DNA of 64,000 bases from Nitrospirota bacterium (GCA_020052615.1 JAGVOT010000111.1:1-64000); one strand, 5' to 3'. Counted from the stretch's first letter, positions 47,288-57,772 are shown. The notes: generated by a model not told the origin, from the letters alone. Program-made: numbers and translations.

Positions 47288-49097
47288 GTATCTCCTCCGG
47301 TGACAGCGGGATGGTGCACAGGACGATGGTCCCCTGACCGGGCGTTGAACAGACCTGCAGCCGGCCGTTCACCTGCGCAGCGCGCTCCTTCATGCCGAGA
47401 ATGCCGAGGCCTCTCCCGGTATGGGTGTTTTCGAACACCGTTGCCGTATCGAATCCCTGCCCATCGTCCTCGATGATCATGTTAAAGACCTTTTTATCGT
47501 TCTTGATGGAAATGCAGACGTTCTGTGCCTTCGCGTGACGGGCTATGTTCATGGTGACCTCCTGGAACATCCTGAAGAGCGTGACCTGGAGCTCCGGCGG
47601 CAGGCTCTCTTCCCGGAGTTCGTGCAGGTTCAAAAAGCAGGTGATGCCTTTGTCCTTCAGGTTCCGGTCGATAAGCCAGATGATGCCCGCCTCGAATCCC
47701 AGGTCGTCGAGGACCGTGGGCCGCAGATTCTGGATCAGCTTGGTCGTTTCATTGATGACCATCGTCACGGTGTCCCTCATCTTACCGACCTTCTCCGGCG
47801 TGATCAGTTCGGGATGCAAACGGCACATCTCGATGTTCATGAGGAGGGCAGCGAGGGTCTGAAGGGATTCGTCATGGAGCTCCCGGGCGATCCTCTTTCG
47901 TTCGTCCTCCTGCGAGGTGATGAGCTTCCGCAGCAGCGTCGCGTTCATGAACTGCTTTTCTTCGAGCTGCCGGGTCCGTTCCCGGACCCTCTGCTCGAGC
48001 TGGACGTTCTGGCGCTGGATGCTTTCGAGAGAAACGGCGAGCTTTTGCCGCATGACATCGAAGCTCTGGGACAGGGCGCCGATCTCGTCGGTGCTTTCTA
48101 TAAAAACGGGTTCGGTGAGGTCTCCTCGTGCGATCCGGTCCGCCGCCCGGATGAGCTGACGGACCGGCCTCACAATGCTCTTGCTCATGCCGAGCGACAG
48201 CACAAAAGCTGATGCCAGGGATACGATGCCGAGTATAAGGAAGCCTTTCTCCAGGGCGGTGGACGGCGCATAAACGACTGATTTCGGGACCCGCAAGGCG
48301 ACTCCCCAGGGAGCGAGGTTGAGCGGGGAAAAGACCAGGATATCTTCCGTCCGCTTCTGAGCGTCCTTGCCGGTGATGTGGCAGCGGTGGCAGGAGGTCA
48401 CGGTGCTCTTTTTTTCGGCAATCAGCCGGCTCAGGAATTTATTGTGGTCGATGCCGCTCAGAATGCTCTCGTTATGGTTCGAGGCGATGACGATGCCGAG
48501 GCTGTCCACCAGCTCGATGTTCATCTGTTTGTCCGTGGCGATAGCGGAGAGGATGCGGGTAAAATGATAGTTCGTTGGATCGATTAGGCCGCCCGCCGTG
48601 CCCACGACCTCGCCATTGCGGTTCTTGAGGGGGACCAGGGCGAAGATGACCTTTCGTCGCGTGGGTTCCATGGTGAAGATGCTGGAGACGACGGGACGCA
48701 TTTCCCGGATGACCTTGCTCACCGGGGGTATGCCGAGCAGGTTGATGGTCCACCCCTCCCGGGGCGGATAGGTCAGGAGAACGTTTCCCATCTTGTCGAG
48801 CAGAAACACGCCATCGGAGAAGATTGAGTAATGGTAGGCCGCCTTGAGCGCCTCCCGTTCGGGGACCCAGTTGTTATCGGCGATCTCGATCTTGTCGGAC
48901 AGGGATATGTCGTAGAGACGGGTCAGGTTCTCTTCGAGGATATGATCGATAGAGGTCGCGAGGATCTGCGATTCCGCGAGCCGGTTCCTATAGGATCGTT
49001 CTATGCTGGCTTCGATGTGGTAATAACTTACGAGCCCAAGGCTGATCATGATGATCAGAACGCTCAGGAGAATGGAAATGATGATTCGTTTCTGCAT
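47277..49097 (-). CDS. sensor histidine kinase with periplasmic CxxCH haem motif and HAMP domain
   Basis: TM1 ISILLSVLIIMISLGLVSYY, sensor region with SCHRCH (codons near 48378-48392), TM2, HAMP, RIARELHDESLQTLAALLMNIE, C-terminal HATPase. Confidence 0.9.
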   Translation of the reverse strand: MQKRIIISILLSVLIIMISLGLVSYYHIEASIERSYRNRLAESQILATSIDHILEENLTRLYDISLSDKIEIADNNWVPEREALKAAYHYSIFSDGVFLLDKMGNVLLTYPPREGWTINLLGIPPVSKVIREMRPVVSSIFTMEPTRRKVIFALVPLKNRNGEVVGTAGGLIDPTNYHFTRILSAIATDKQMNIELVDSLGIVIASNHNESILSGIDHNKFLSRLIAEKKSTVTSCHRCHITGKDAQKRTEDILVFSPLNLAPWGVALRVPKSVVYAPSTALEKGFLILGIVSLASAFVLSLGMSKSIVRPVRQLIRAADRIARGDLTEPVFIESTDEIGALSQSFDVMRQKLAVSLESIQRQNVQLEQRVRERTRQLEEKQFMNATLLRKLITSQEDERKRIARELHDESLQTLAALLMNIEMCRLHPELITPEKVGKMRDTVTMVINETTKLIQNLRPTVLDDLGFEAGIIWLIDRNLKDKGITCFLNLHELREESLPPELQVTLFRMFQEVTMNIARHAKAQNVCISIKNDKKVFNMIIEDDGQGFDTATVFENTHTGRGLGILGMKERAAQVNGRLQVCSTPGQGTIVLCTIPLSPEEIHGQ

Positions 49098-49343
49098 AGG
49101 TCACGATCCCGTGAGTGCAGGAGCGGGCGCATTGCCGTCAGTTTGCCGCGGGGAACGCGAGCGGTGAGAACCAAGCATATCAGCCGTGAGGATCGAAGGT
49201 TCCCTGCGGCCTGCAACGAGCTTGAGCGACCTGCATAGGGGGAAGATCATTGACTGCATTTTAGCATATATCCAATGTTCCGTCGAGGCGAGAGTGGCTG
49301 CAGGGCGGTATGCGGAAAGGCACAGGGAAACTGCGAGGGGGCA

Positions 49344-50078
49344 TTATTCCCCCTCGCTTGGACGCGCGGCATGATGATGCTTCACGATCTCTTCAACGGG
49401 GACGTTCTCGATGTTCGCCAGTTCAAGCGGATGTTCGTGGACCATCCGTTCCCGGGATATCCTGCCGGTGAAAATGGCGGTATCCAGGGGGAACACCTCG
49501 GGGCTGAAGATGGAATTATAGATGTGCCATATGATGATCACCAGGAACGCGAGCAGCGCCTCGTTGGAGTGAGCGGCTTTCGCCGCGGGGATGAATTCTC
49601 CGGGCAGGAGCCGGGCAACCTCCACCGGGAACCAGAGGATCAGGCCGGTGGCGATCATCAGGAACCCGCCGGCAATGACCCCCCAGTATTCGAACTTCTG
49701 CTTGTAGTCATACCGGTCGCAGAGCGCCGGGTGGTTCGTGATGCCGAAGTAGTATTTGAGGTTCTCGATGGCGTTCCGGAAGTCGTTCATGTTGATCATC
49801 ATGGAGGCCGGCCAATGCTTCTTGACGACGCCGTAGATCCCCGCGGCGATATGCACGACGATCAGCGTGGCAAAGAGCAATCCCGAGTACCGATGGATGA
49901 TCCGCATGGTGTCAACGCCCCCGAGGGTCTTGATGATCCAGTGGGACACCCGGTATTCGTGGAACCGCTGCGACAGCCCGGTGATCACCAGCATGGCGAA
50001 GACGAGGGCGTTCATCTGGTGCTCGACGATCCTGCCGATCCCGAAACGTTTTATTTGAGAGTGAGATGTTGTTGCCAT
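49344..50078 (-). CDS. cytochrome b561/formate-dehydrogenase-gamma-like membrane cytochrome b
   Basis: FGIGRIVEHQMNALVFAMLVITGLSQRF...IIHRYSGLLFATLIVVHIAAGIYG; four hydrophobic helices with conserved His. Confidence 0.8.
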   Translation of the reverse strand: MATTSHSQIKRFGIGRIVEHQMNALVFAMLVITGLSQRFHEYRVSHWIIKTLGGVDTMRIIHRYSGLLFATLIVVHIAAGIYGVVKKHWPASMMINMNDFRNAIENLKYYFGITNHPALCDRYDYKQKFEYWGVIAGGFLMIATGLILWFPVEVARLLPGEFIPAAKAAHSNEALLAFLVIIIWHIYNSIFSPEVFPLDTAIFTGRISRERMVHEHPLELANIENVPVEEIVKHHHAARPSEGE

Positions 50079-50113
50079 GGCAATCGCTCCTTCTGGGAAT
50101 GGAATCGCACCGA

Positions 50114-51568
50114 TCAGCGGTTCACCGCATACCGCCATACATGCAGGAGGATCTGTAGTATGAGCCCGATCAGCATGAAGGGGATGAAGAACTTATACGT
50201 CAGGTTTATGAGGAACACGAGCGGCGCGTTGCTGAGGCTCGGCTCATAGTGCGAAAGCCATGCGTCGGGGAAATCGTCCGAAGCGCCGGGATGGCATTTC
50301 TGGCACCGTTTCAGGAGACGGGTCTTGACGAGGTTCGTTGTCGGGCCCGTGGTCTTGGTGATATCATGGATCCCGTGGCAGTCGATGCAGGTTGCAATGG
50401 ATTTCCGGGAGCCGTTCACCTCCGAGGCATTCTCCTGGCTCCTGTACAATTTCAGGGTCACGCCGTGGAAATCCTGGAGATAGGAGTTCACGACGCCGGG
50501 GGAAAGACCGTACTTCTTCATCAGGGTTGTGTCCCCATGGCATTTTCCGCAGATCTCGGGGACCTTGTCCCGGTAATCCTGGGTATGGGCGCCCTGGATG
50601 CTGTGCGCGGTGTGGCAGTCGGCGCAGATGGGGACGTCGGTGTTGTGGTCCTGGACCAGCGCGGTGCCATGGACGCTTTTCGTGTAGGTGCCGAAGATTT
50701 CCTGGTGACATCTGCCGCAGCGTTTGGAGCTTTGCAGCTTGTCGGCCCGCGCCTGGACGACCGTATGGGCGCCGTGGCAATCGGTGCAGACCGGGGCCTT
50801 GAGGTTCCCCTGGCTCAGGAGGGAATAGTGGATGCTCTCCAGGGTCTTGGTGTACTTGTCGAAATGGCAGCGGCGGCAGGCCTCGGACTGGGCAATGGAG
50901 AAATCGCGGGGCGAGTTGAAGTTCCGTTTGGGGTGCTGGCTTCCGGAAAAGCCAAAGTGGCAGTCGTAGCATCCGAGCTTGGCGTGGACCGAACCTTCCA
51001 GGGCCGCGGCATCGACCTTCAGAGAAACCTTGTCGCCGCTCCGGAGCCTGATCCCCATGGCATGCTGGTGACAGCGCAGGCACTGTTCCTTCTCGGAGGT
51101 GAACTTCCTGCCCCCCGCGATGGAAGTGAGCGTATGGGGATTATGGCAGCTCGCGCAGACCGGCGCCTTGTTCTCCTTGGTCAGGAGCGAGGCATGGACC
51201 GGGGAGCGCTTCAGCTGTTCATCGGCATGGCATTGGCGGCATATCGCCGATGACCTGCTGCTGAACTGCTCCCGGCTCCGGAATGAACGCTGCGGATGCC
51301 CCTGTCCCTGCCCGGCGAACTCCCCGTGGCAGGAGGAGCAGCTCAGGGACTGATGCACCGAGGCCTTGTACTTATTTGCGTCAATAAAGGCCTCCAGGCT
51401 CTCTCCGTTCTGGAACTTGACGGACAGCCCCCGTTCGCCATGGCAGCCAAGACACGCCAGGACGTCTTCCGGCAGGCCCTGTTCAGCGGAGAACACCGCC
51501 GGTGGAGCTGCTGCAATTGCCAGGAACAACAGCATGAGGTAAACAGGAAAGCGTTTTCCTTCCTTCAT
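50114..51568 (-). CDS. multihaem c-type cytochrome, 13 CxxCH motifs, C-terminal TM helix
   Basis: Counted CLGCH, CSSCH, CRQCH, CASCH, CLRCH, CYDCH, CRRCH, CTDCH, CGRCH, CADCH, CGKCH, CIDCH, CQKCH; signal peptide MKEGKRFPVYLMLLFLAIAAAPPAVFSAEQ. Confidence 0.92.
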   Translation of the reverse strand: MKEGKRFPVYLMLLFLAIAAAPPAVFSAEQGLPEDVLACLGCHGERGLSVKFQNGESLEAFIDANKYKASVHQSLSCSSCHGEFAGQGQGHPQRSFRSREQFSSRSSAICRQCHADEQLKRSPVHASLLTKENKAPVCASCHNPHTLTSIAGGRKFTSEKEQCLRCHQHAMGIRLRSGDKVSLKVDAAALEGSVHAKLGCYDCHFGFSGSQHPKRNFNSPRDFSIAQSEACRRCHFDKYTKTLESIHYSLLSQGNLKAPVCTDCHGAHTVVQARADKLQSSKRCGRCHQEIFGTYTKSVHGTALVQDHNTDVPICADCHTAHSIQGAHTQDYRDKVPEICGKCHGDTTLMKKYGLSPGVVNSYLQDFHGVTLKLYRSQENASEVNGSRKSIATCIDCHGIHDITKTTGPTTNLVKTRLLKRCQKCHPGASDDFPDAWLSHYEPSLSNAPLVFLINLTYKFFIPFMLIGLILQILLHVWRYAVNR

Positions 51569-51715
51569 GGTTGTCCTCCTTGTCGTGAAGAGATTGTATC
51601 GGTCTGTTTTTCCACTGTCCCCTACTATAGCAGAGGAACGGGAACGGTGGTAGTGGGAAAAGTTCTTATCCCTCCAGGTATTTGTTCCTAGGACCGTCAT
51701 GAGCCAAGGGCCGGT

Positions 51716-52261
51716 TCAGCGCCCCGGGTGCTGGGCGACGATGCTTTCAGCGATCCTGACCAGTTCGACGGGGGAAGACCGCATGATCAGGGAAAGGCGG
51801 AAATCACCCTCGTCCCAGGCCATGCGGCTGCACTGCTCTTCCCTGCGGCATACCCCGACCTCAAGGACGGCGACCCTTCCCTTGAATGGATACTGGACCG
51901 TTTCGCGCACCTCTGTCAGCTGGATCTTCAGCGCCAGAGGAGGATGCGCGCGGGCGGTCTGCGTGATGACGAGGATCGTTTCGTTGCGGTCATCGCTTTT
52001 CGAGAATTCGGTCAGGACAGCGGCATAGGGCCGCGTCTGCGCCGCGATCAGGGCGGGGGGCCACTGGACGCTCCGCGGATAGTACGCCGGCGTGTACACG
52101 GGATCGATCTTGAGATGCGCCCGCACATCGTCGATGCTCGGATATTTCCGGAATGCGCCCTCCTGGACGGCCGAAGGTATCCAGTTCAGGACCTGGAGCA
52201 TGCCGAACAGAACGGCTATCATTGTGGCGAATACCAGCAGACCGCCGAAAGTCTTTTTCAC
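51716..52261 (-). CDS. hypothetical secreted/membrane-anchored protein
   Basis: MKKTFGGLLVFATMIAVLFGMLQVLNWIPSAV N-terminal helix; no family recognised. Confidence 0.6.
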   Translation of the reverse strand: MKKTFGGLLVFATMIAVLFGMLQVLNWIPSAVQEGAFRKYPSIDDVRAHLKIDPVYTPAYYPRSVQWPPALIAAQTRPYAAVLTEFSKSDDRNETILVITQTARAHPPLALKIQLTEVRETVQYPFKGRVAVLEVGVCRREEQCSRMAWDEGDFRLSLIMRSSPVELVRIAESIVAQHPGR

Positions 52262-52279
52262 AAACGCACCTCTGACCTC

Positions 52280-53272
52280 TTATACCAGGTAATAATTGAT
52301 ACTGAAGATCGTCACGAGAACGATGATGAATGCCAGGGACCCTTTCATCGCCGGGGCCGGCGGCTCTTCGAGCCGGGTGATCCTGCTCTCGATAAGTATG
52401 GAGTGGCTGTATTCCTCGATCCGGTCGCGGAGACGGGGCGTATTCGGCAGCGGATGCTGCTGCTCCCCGGCATCGGCGAAGTAGAATTTGCGGAGCGCGC
52501 TCGCCAGGGCGGCCCGGTTCCCGGTGAGCTCCGCGGCCACGTCATCGCAGATCTTTTCCTCCTCCTGCACGATGCGCCGGAACTCCATGAGGATGATGGG
52601 GTTATAGAACATCAGGATCCGCAGCAAAAAGACGACCACCATGAGGGGCCGCCTGCTTCTGTCGATGTGCCCGATCTCGTGGGCAACCGCCGCCCGAAGC
52701 TCTTCGAAGGTTAGCGCTTCCACGAGCCTTCCGGATAGGTAGACCGCCGGCTTTTTCCCGGTGGAGGAAAACATGATGTACTCCTCATCGTCGAGAATGA
52801 ATATTTCGGGCTTCCCGCCGGGGAGGCTTTCGAGGGCCCGGGTCACGCGCGATTCCGGTTCCGGATCGGTCGTGTCCAGCGAAGACCCGCCCGGGGTCAG
52901 CGTATGGTGCGCGATCGGCAGCATCTCCTGTACGACGAATATCACCGCGGTAAAGGCGAGAAAGAGAAGGAAGAGCACGCCCACGGGCACAACCCCCCAA
53001 AGCTCCAGGTTGAGCCACCGTCCGATGTCGAAGAGAGCGTCGAGCCGGAAGAGGGCGGAGCCCCGTTCGGGGCTGAGGAACTGGTAGAGGGGGTAGGAGA
53101 CGATGGGCAGCACAAGCACCATCAGGCGGAAACGCTGCCGCATGACCGGGGACTCGATCCTCCACGCGATCAGCGCCGTATCGACGATGAAGGCGGCGAT
53201 GAGCGAGTGCAGGAAGGACTGGACAAGGTACATGCCCGGCCATGAATTGAAGATCGCAGAGAGGTTTGTCAT
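52280..53272 (-). CDS. M56/M48-type membrane zinc metalloprotease (BlaR1-like)
   Basis: LRAAVAHEIGHIDRSRRPLMVVVFLLRILMFYNPIILMEFRRIVQEEEKICDDVAAELT: HExxH plus downstream ExxxD. Confidence 0.85.
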   Translation of the reverse strand: MTNLSAIFNSWPGMYLVQSFLHSLIAAFIVDTALIAWRIESPVMRQRFRLMVLVLPIVSYPLYQFLSPERGSALFRLDALFDIGRWLNLELWGVVPVGVLFLLFLAFTAVIFVVQEMLPIAHHTLTPGGSSLDTTDPEPESRVTRALESLPGGKPEIFILDDEEYIMFSSTGKKPAVYLSGRLVEALTFEELRAAVAHEIGHIDRSRRPLMVVVFLLRILMFYNPIILMEFRRIVQEEEKICDDVAAELTGNRAALASALRKFYFADAGEQQHPLPNTPRLRDRIEEYSHSILIESRITRLEEPPAPAMKGSLAFIIVLVTIFSINYYLV

Positions 53273-53420
53273 GCATGGGGACGACCCTGACGGTCGTGTA
53301 ATGATGCGTTGTTTCTCAGGGCCGTGACCATTATAGCGAAATATTGTCCGGTTGTCATAAAAAAGCGATTACTCTATAATAGAGGCCTGTCCCGTGCGGC
53401 GTAAAAGCGGGGAAGGGAGG

Positions 53421-54065
53421 ATGGCCACGGAACAGTTCGATGTCCTCGACAGCAGCGGAAGGAAGACAGGGGCGCTCATCGGCCGGGACGATGCGCATGC
53501 TGCCGGCGTATGGCACGGCGCGTTCCATTGCCTCATGGTCTACAGGAACGGGGGCAGCGAGTATGCACTGTTCCAGAAACGGTCAGTGGAAAAAGTTATC
53601 GCGGCCGGGCTGTTCGATGTGAGCGTGGGAGGGCACTATTCAGCCGGCGAGGATGCCCGGAGCGCCGGACCGCGGGAGATCAGCGAGGAGCTGGGATTGG
53701 CCATAACGTTCCCGGATCTGGTCCCCCTGGGGAGAAGGGTGTTCGCATACTCTTTTGGTCCCGGCAGCGTTGAACATGAGTTCCAGGATGTATTCCTGCT
53801 GCCCCTTGCGACGAGGCCGGAAATCCTTGTCCTGCAGGCGGGAGAGGTCGACGCGGTGCTTGAGATGGAGATCGGAAGAGGCATCGAACTGTTCTCCGGC
53901 GCGACCGCATCGGCGACAGGCAGGCTGACCGGCATCGATGGCGGGGAAGCGCAGGTTTCCGTCGCGATGGCGGATTTTGTTCCCTCTGAGGACCAGTACT
54001 ATCGCAAGTTCCTGCAGCTTGCGCGGCGGTACCTGCGAGGGGAACGTGAAGCGCTGGCAATATGA
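53421..54065 (+). CDS. NUDIX hydrolase
   Basis: MATEQFDVLDSSGRKTGALIGRDDAHAAGVWHGAFHCLMVY...; GGHYSAGEDARSAGPREISEELGLAI Nudix box. Confidence 0.85.
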   Translation: MATEQFDVLDSSGRKTGALIGRDDAHAAGVWHGAFHCLMVYRNGGSEYALFQKRSVEKVIAAGLFDVSVGGHYSAGEDARSAGPREISEELGLAITFPDLVPLGRRVFAYSFGPGSVEHEFQDVFLLPLATRPEILVLQAGEVDAVLEMEIGRGIELFSGATASATGRLTGIDGGEAQVSVAMADFVPSEDQYYRKFLQLARRYLRGEREALAI

Positions 54066-54152
54066 CTTGACTCCGCGAAGAGTTGCGTTACAATTGATGC
54101 ATTGATGCTGCGTCCGGACGGCATTACCGTGCCGGACCTCGGGAGGGGATCC

Positions 54153-54662
54153 ATGAGCGAACAGGACGTTACACGGCGTAATTTCATGATCCGGACGATC
54201 ATCGGGATCGGCGCATTCATCGGCGTGGCGATCTCCGTTCCGCTCGCCGGATTCGGCATCCTGCCTGTCCTCCGGAAAAGGGATGCGGGCTGGAGCGATG
54301 CCGGAACCGCAGCTGACCTCCTGACGGACGAACCGCAGGAGCGGAGATTTTTCCAGATGGTCAAGAGCGGCTGGCAGGAGGAGCGGATGGAGCGCACGGT
54401 CTGGCTGGTCAGAAAGGCCGACGGAAGCGTCACCGCCTTCTCGCCGAACTGTCCCCACCTGGGCTGCGGGTACCGGTGGTTCAGCCAGGACAAGCAGTTC
54501 AAGTGCCCCTGCCATGCGAGCTTTTTTGATATCGACGGGAAGGTGATCGCCGGCCCCGCGCCCCGGGCGCTCGATACGCTGCCGGCGAAGATCGAGAGCG
54601 GGAAGGTCCTGGTCAAGTTCGAGATATTCCAGGTAGGGACGGCGAAGAAGACGGCGGCCTAA
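54153..54662 (+). CDS. Rieske 2Fe-2S protein of a bc/b6f-type complex
   Basis: RRNFMIRTIIGIGAFIGVAISVPLAGFGILPVL; CPHLGCGYRW...CPCHASFFD. Confidence 0.92.
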   Translation: MSEQDVTRRNFMIRTIIGIGAFIGVAISVPLAGFGILPVLRKRDAGWSDAGTAADLLTDEPQERRFFQMVKSGWQEERMERTVWLVRKADGSVTAFSPNCPHLGCGYRWFSQDKQFKCPCHASFFDIDGKVIAGPAPRALDTLPAKIESGKVLVKFEIFQVGTAKKTAA

Positions 54663-54735
54663 CGGCCTGACGCGGCCGCGGGGACATGGCGAAACGACGA
54701 GACAAGACGGCAGCAGGACTTGTACAGGAGGCGTT

Positions 54736-56061
54736 ATGGTGAAGGGACTGCTTGACTGGCTGGACGAACGCATCAAGATACGGGACCTCTGGAACGATTT
54801 TGCCGACCGTCCCATCCCCGGCGGATCGAGCTGGTTCTATGTGCTCGGCGCGTCGCTGCTCTTTATATTCTCCCTGCAGATGATCACGGGCATCCTGCTG
54901 GCCATGTACTACGCCCCGACGCCCGATCATGCCTATGCCAGCGTGAAGTTCATCGAGGAGGTGGCCCCGTTCGGCAGCTTCGTAAGGGGAATGCATCACT
55001 GGGGCGCAAGCTTCATGATGGTCCTCGTGGGCCTGCATATGATCCGGGTGTTCGTCTTCGGCTCGTATAAAAAGCCGCGGGAGATCATCTGGGTGCTCGG
55101 AATCGGACTTATCGCCATTGTCGGCGGGTTCGCCTTCACGGGATATCTGCTCCCCTGGGACCAGAAGGCGTACTGGGCGACGGTGGTGGGGACGAACGTT
55201 GCGGGCACGGTGCCGGTGGTAGGCGGCGTGCTCCTGCGCATCGTGCGCGGAGGCACGGAACTGGGGGCGTTTTCCCTGAGCCGGTTCTTCGCGATCCACA
55301 CGTATATCCTTCCCTGGAGCCTGGCGCTCCTTGCCGGCCTCCATGTGTTCCTGCTCGAGCGGGCAGGGGCCGGGGGCATCTGGAACGCGGCGGACCGGGT
55401 CCCCTACAAGGCGGAGCCGCTGTTCCCGAACCAGATATTCAAGGATACGATCTTCATCGCCATGGTCTTCATCGCCCTCGCCGGTCTGGCCGTTCTTTTT
55501 CCCGCGCCCCTCGAGCCTCAGGCGGACCCTACGGACAGCACCTATAACCCGAGGCCTGAATGGTATTTCTATTTCGTCTTCCAGATGCTCAAGATATTCG
55601 AGGGCAAGCTCGAACTGCTGGGGACGGTCATCCTGCCGAACCTGGGTGTCGCGGTCCTGCTGCTCGTCCCGTTCATCGACCGGTCCCCCGAGCGTGATCC
55701 GGCAAAGCGGAAGCTCATGATGACCGCGGGGGCGCTTTTCGTCGCTACGGTGATCGGCCTTACCATCGCCGGCGCCCGCGCGCCCATCGTGAATGTGCCT
55801 GCCGTCACTTCACCCTCGGTCCTTGCCGGCCGGGAGATCTATGCCAGGAACGGCTGCAGCGCATGCCACAGCATCCATGGCAAGGGCGGGAAGATCGGAC
55901 CCGACCTGACCCATGTGGCCTCGCGGCGTCCTGATGCGGACTGGCACCTCAAACATTTCCGGGATCCCCGGGCCGTCGTACCGGGCTCGATCATGCCGAA
56001 GGTGGACCTGTCAGACAGGGAACTGCGCGAGTTGACTGACTACATGCTGAGCCTGCGTTGA
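54736..56061 (+). CDS. cytochrome b fused to a C-terminal monohaem cytochrome c
   Basis: WFYVLGASLLFIFSLQMITGILLAMYY, HHWGASFMMVLVGLHMIRVF, PEWYF; C-terminal GREIYARNGCSACHSIHGKGGKIGPDLTHV. Confidence 0.92.
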   Translation: MVKGLLDWLDERIKIRDLWNDFADRPIPGGSSWFYVLGASLLFIFSLQMITGILLAMYYAPTPDHAYASVKFIEEVAPFGSFVRGMHHWGASFMMVLVGLHMIRVFVFGSYKKPREIIWVLGIGLIAIVGGFAFTGYLLPWDQKAYWATVVGTNVAGTVPVVGGVLLRIVRGGTELGAFSLSRFFAIHTYILPWSLALLAGLHVFLLERAGAGGIWNAADRVPYKAEPLFPNQIFKDTIFIAMVFIALAGLAVLFPAPLEPQADPTDSTYNPRPEWYFYFVFQMLKIFEGKLELLGTVILPNLGVAVLLLVPFIDRSPERDPAKRKLMMTAGALFVATVIGLTIAGARAPIVNVPAVTSPSVLAGREIYARNGCSACHSIHGKGGKIGPDLTHVASRRPDADWHLKHFRDPRAVVPGSIMPKVDLSDRELRELTDYMLSLR

Positions 56062-56308
56062 GGCCGGCGGCGTCCGCAATAGTTGCGATACAAAAAGGAT
56101 GCCTGTCCACGGCCTGTCATTGCTGCATGGTGCTCTGTCGATGATGCCTTTCCTCCAGGTCGGAGCAGTACATCCGCCGACCTGAGCGATCCCAACAACG
56201 CCCCTCTTTCGCCTGTGATTTATCTTTCATTCGTATCGTACCCATGCTATATAGGGACACCTACGATACTTCATCTGGTAACTTAACCTGTATGTCAGGG
56301 GAGGCATC

Positions 56309-57772
56309 ATGTCAGAGCTCAGGAGCAGCAAGAAGTTCACGATCGTTCGGGTAGTGGTCTTATGCATCATCGCTGCGTTCGCCTTGAGCAGCTGCGGCGG
56401 AGGTGGGGGCGGCGGGGTGGTCTCACCTCCCACCTGCACCTGCAGCTCCGGAACCCCATTCTGGGCCGCAGATTTTACGTCAAACTTGCCCTATTGTGTT
56501 TGCGCAAACGAGGTCGATACAGGGACCCACAGTCGCATCTTTGCAGAAAACACGTTTTCTCTTACGCCTGCCGAGGTGGCATGGGTCAAAAGTGCATTTG
56601 ATAATGATATCTATCCGTCAAACACGTTAAATTTCGGGAGTGAGCCGAATCCCGGTATCGATGGCGATCAGCTGATCACCATCCTGCTTTTGAACATCAG
56701 GGACGGGTTCAATGGAGGGAGCTATACGGCCGGCTACTTTGATCCCGGCAACGAATACCCCTTGTCCGCAAATCCGTACTCGAATCAACGGGAAATGTTC
56801 TACATGAACATCAATCCGGCGTTGACCATCATAGAGCAGGAGTTTAATTCGACGCTTGCCCACGAATTCCAGCACATGATCCATTGGGAGCAGAAGACCC
56901 ATCAGAAGGGCCTCCTTGACGATACATGGTTGAACGAAGCCATGTCGGAAATAGCGCCCACATTCCTCTACGGGCCCAGCTATTCTCGCATTTACACATA
57001 TGAACAGGATCCCTCAAACTCGCTGACCACCTGGAATGGGACGATCCATGATTACGGTATTGCCTATATGTGGTCGCAGTACTACAGCGACCAATTCGGC
57101 GGAAGTATATTCAAAAGCATGATGACAACGACCGCAACCGGAATAACGTCGGTCAATGAAGCATTGGCAACGGCATCCCCTGGAAAGACCTTTGACAGCA
57201 CCTTTAACGATCTTTCGATAGCGATCCTTTTAGGTACGATCACAGTGCCCGGGCGTCCCGAGTGGTCCTATTCGACTATTGATACATCCCCCACTAATAC
57301 CTGGGTAACCCTGCCGGGCCTGTTGACCGATGCCAATCTCAATCCGACCACTTTACCGGCACTCGGTCCCTGGAGCATCGGGTTCAGCTGGTATGATCCT
57401 CTTGTATCCCCGCCAGACGGAACGGTCACCTGGACTGCTGCTTCGGTATTGCAAAAGGCGACATTCATCGATGACGGTGGCGGTACGATAACTACGAACA
57501 TTACGTCAGGAGCGTCGTATAGTTTCAATACCAATGGAATACTGATCGTGACAAACCAATCAAGCGATGTGTCGCTTCCCACAGGAGGCGGGGTGGTGCG
57601 CACCGCGCCTTTAGCGATGGGGCCGGTTATGTACCAGTCGCCGAAGCAGATGCTTGCGGCGGCGAACGTGCAGTCCCTGGCAGAGGGCAAGCCACGTGAG
57701 GTCTGCGTCCACTCCGCGTTCCTGGAACGGGAAAAGGAGCTGCGCAGGAAGGGTTTCAAACCCGGATTCTAG
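56309..57772 (+). CDS. lipoprotein zinc metalloprotease-like protein (M30-like, HExxH)
   Basis: Lipobox ALSSC followed by poly-Gly; STLAHEFQHMIHWEQK...DTWLNEAMSEIAP. Confidence 0.72.
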   Translation: MSELRSSKKFTIVRVVVLCIIAAFALSSCGGGGGGGVVSPPTCTCSSGTPFWAADFTSNLPYCVCANEVDTGTHSRIFAENTFSLTPAEVAWVKSAFDNDIYPSNTLNFGSEPNPGIDGDQLITILLLNIRDGFNGGSYTAGYFDPGNEYPLSANPYSNQREMFYMNINPALTIIEQEFNSTLAHEFQHMIHWEQKTHQKGLLDDTWLNEAMSEIAPTFLYGPSYSRIYTYEQDPSNSLTTWNGTIHDYGIAYMWSQYYSDQFGGSIFKSMMTTTATGITSVNEALATASPGKTFDSTFNDLSIAILLGTITVPGRPEWSYSTIDTSPTNTWVTLPGLLTDANLNPTTLPALGPWSIGFSWYDPLVSPPDGTVTWTAASVLQKATFIDDGGGTITTNITSGASYSFNTNGILIVTNQSSDVSLPTGGGVVRTAPLAMGPVMYQSPKQMLAAANVQSLAEGKPREVCVHSAFLEREKELRRKGFKPGF

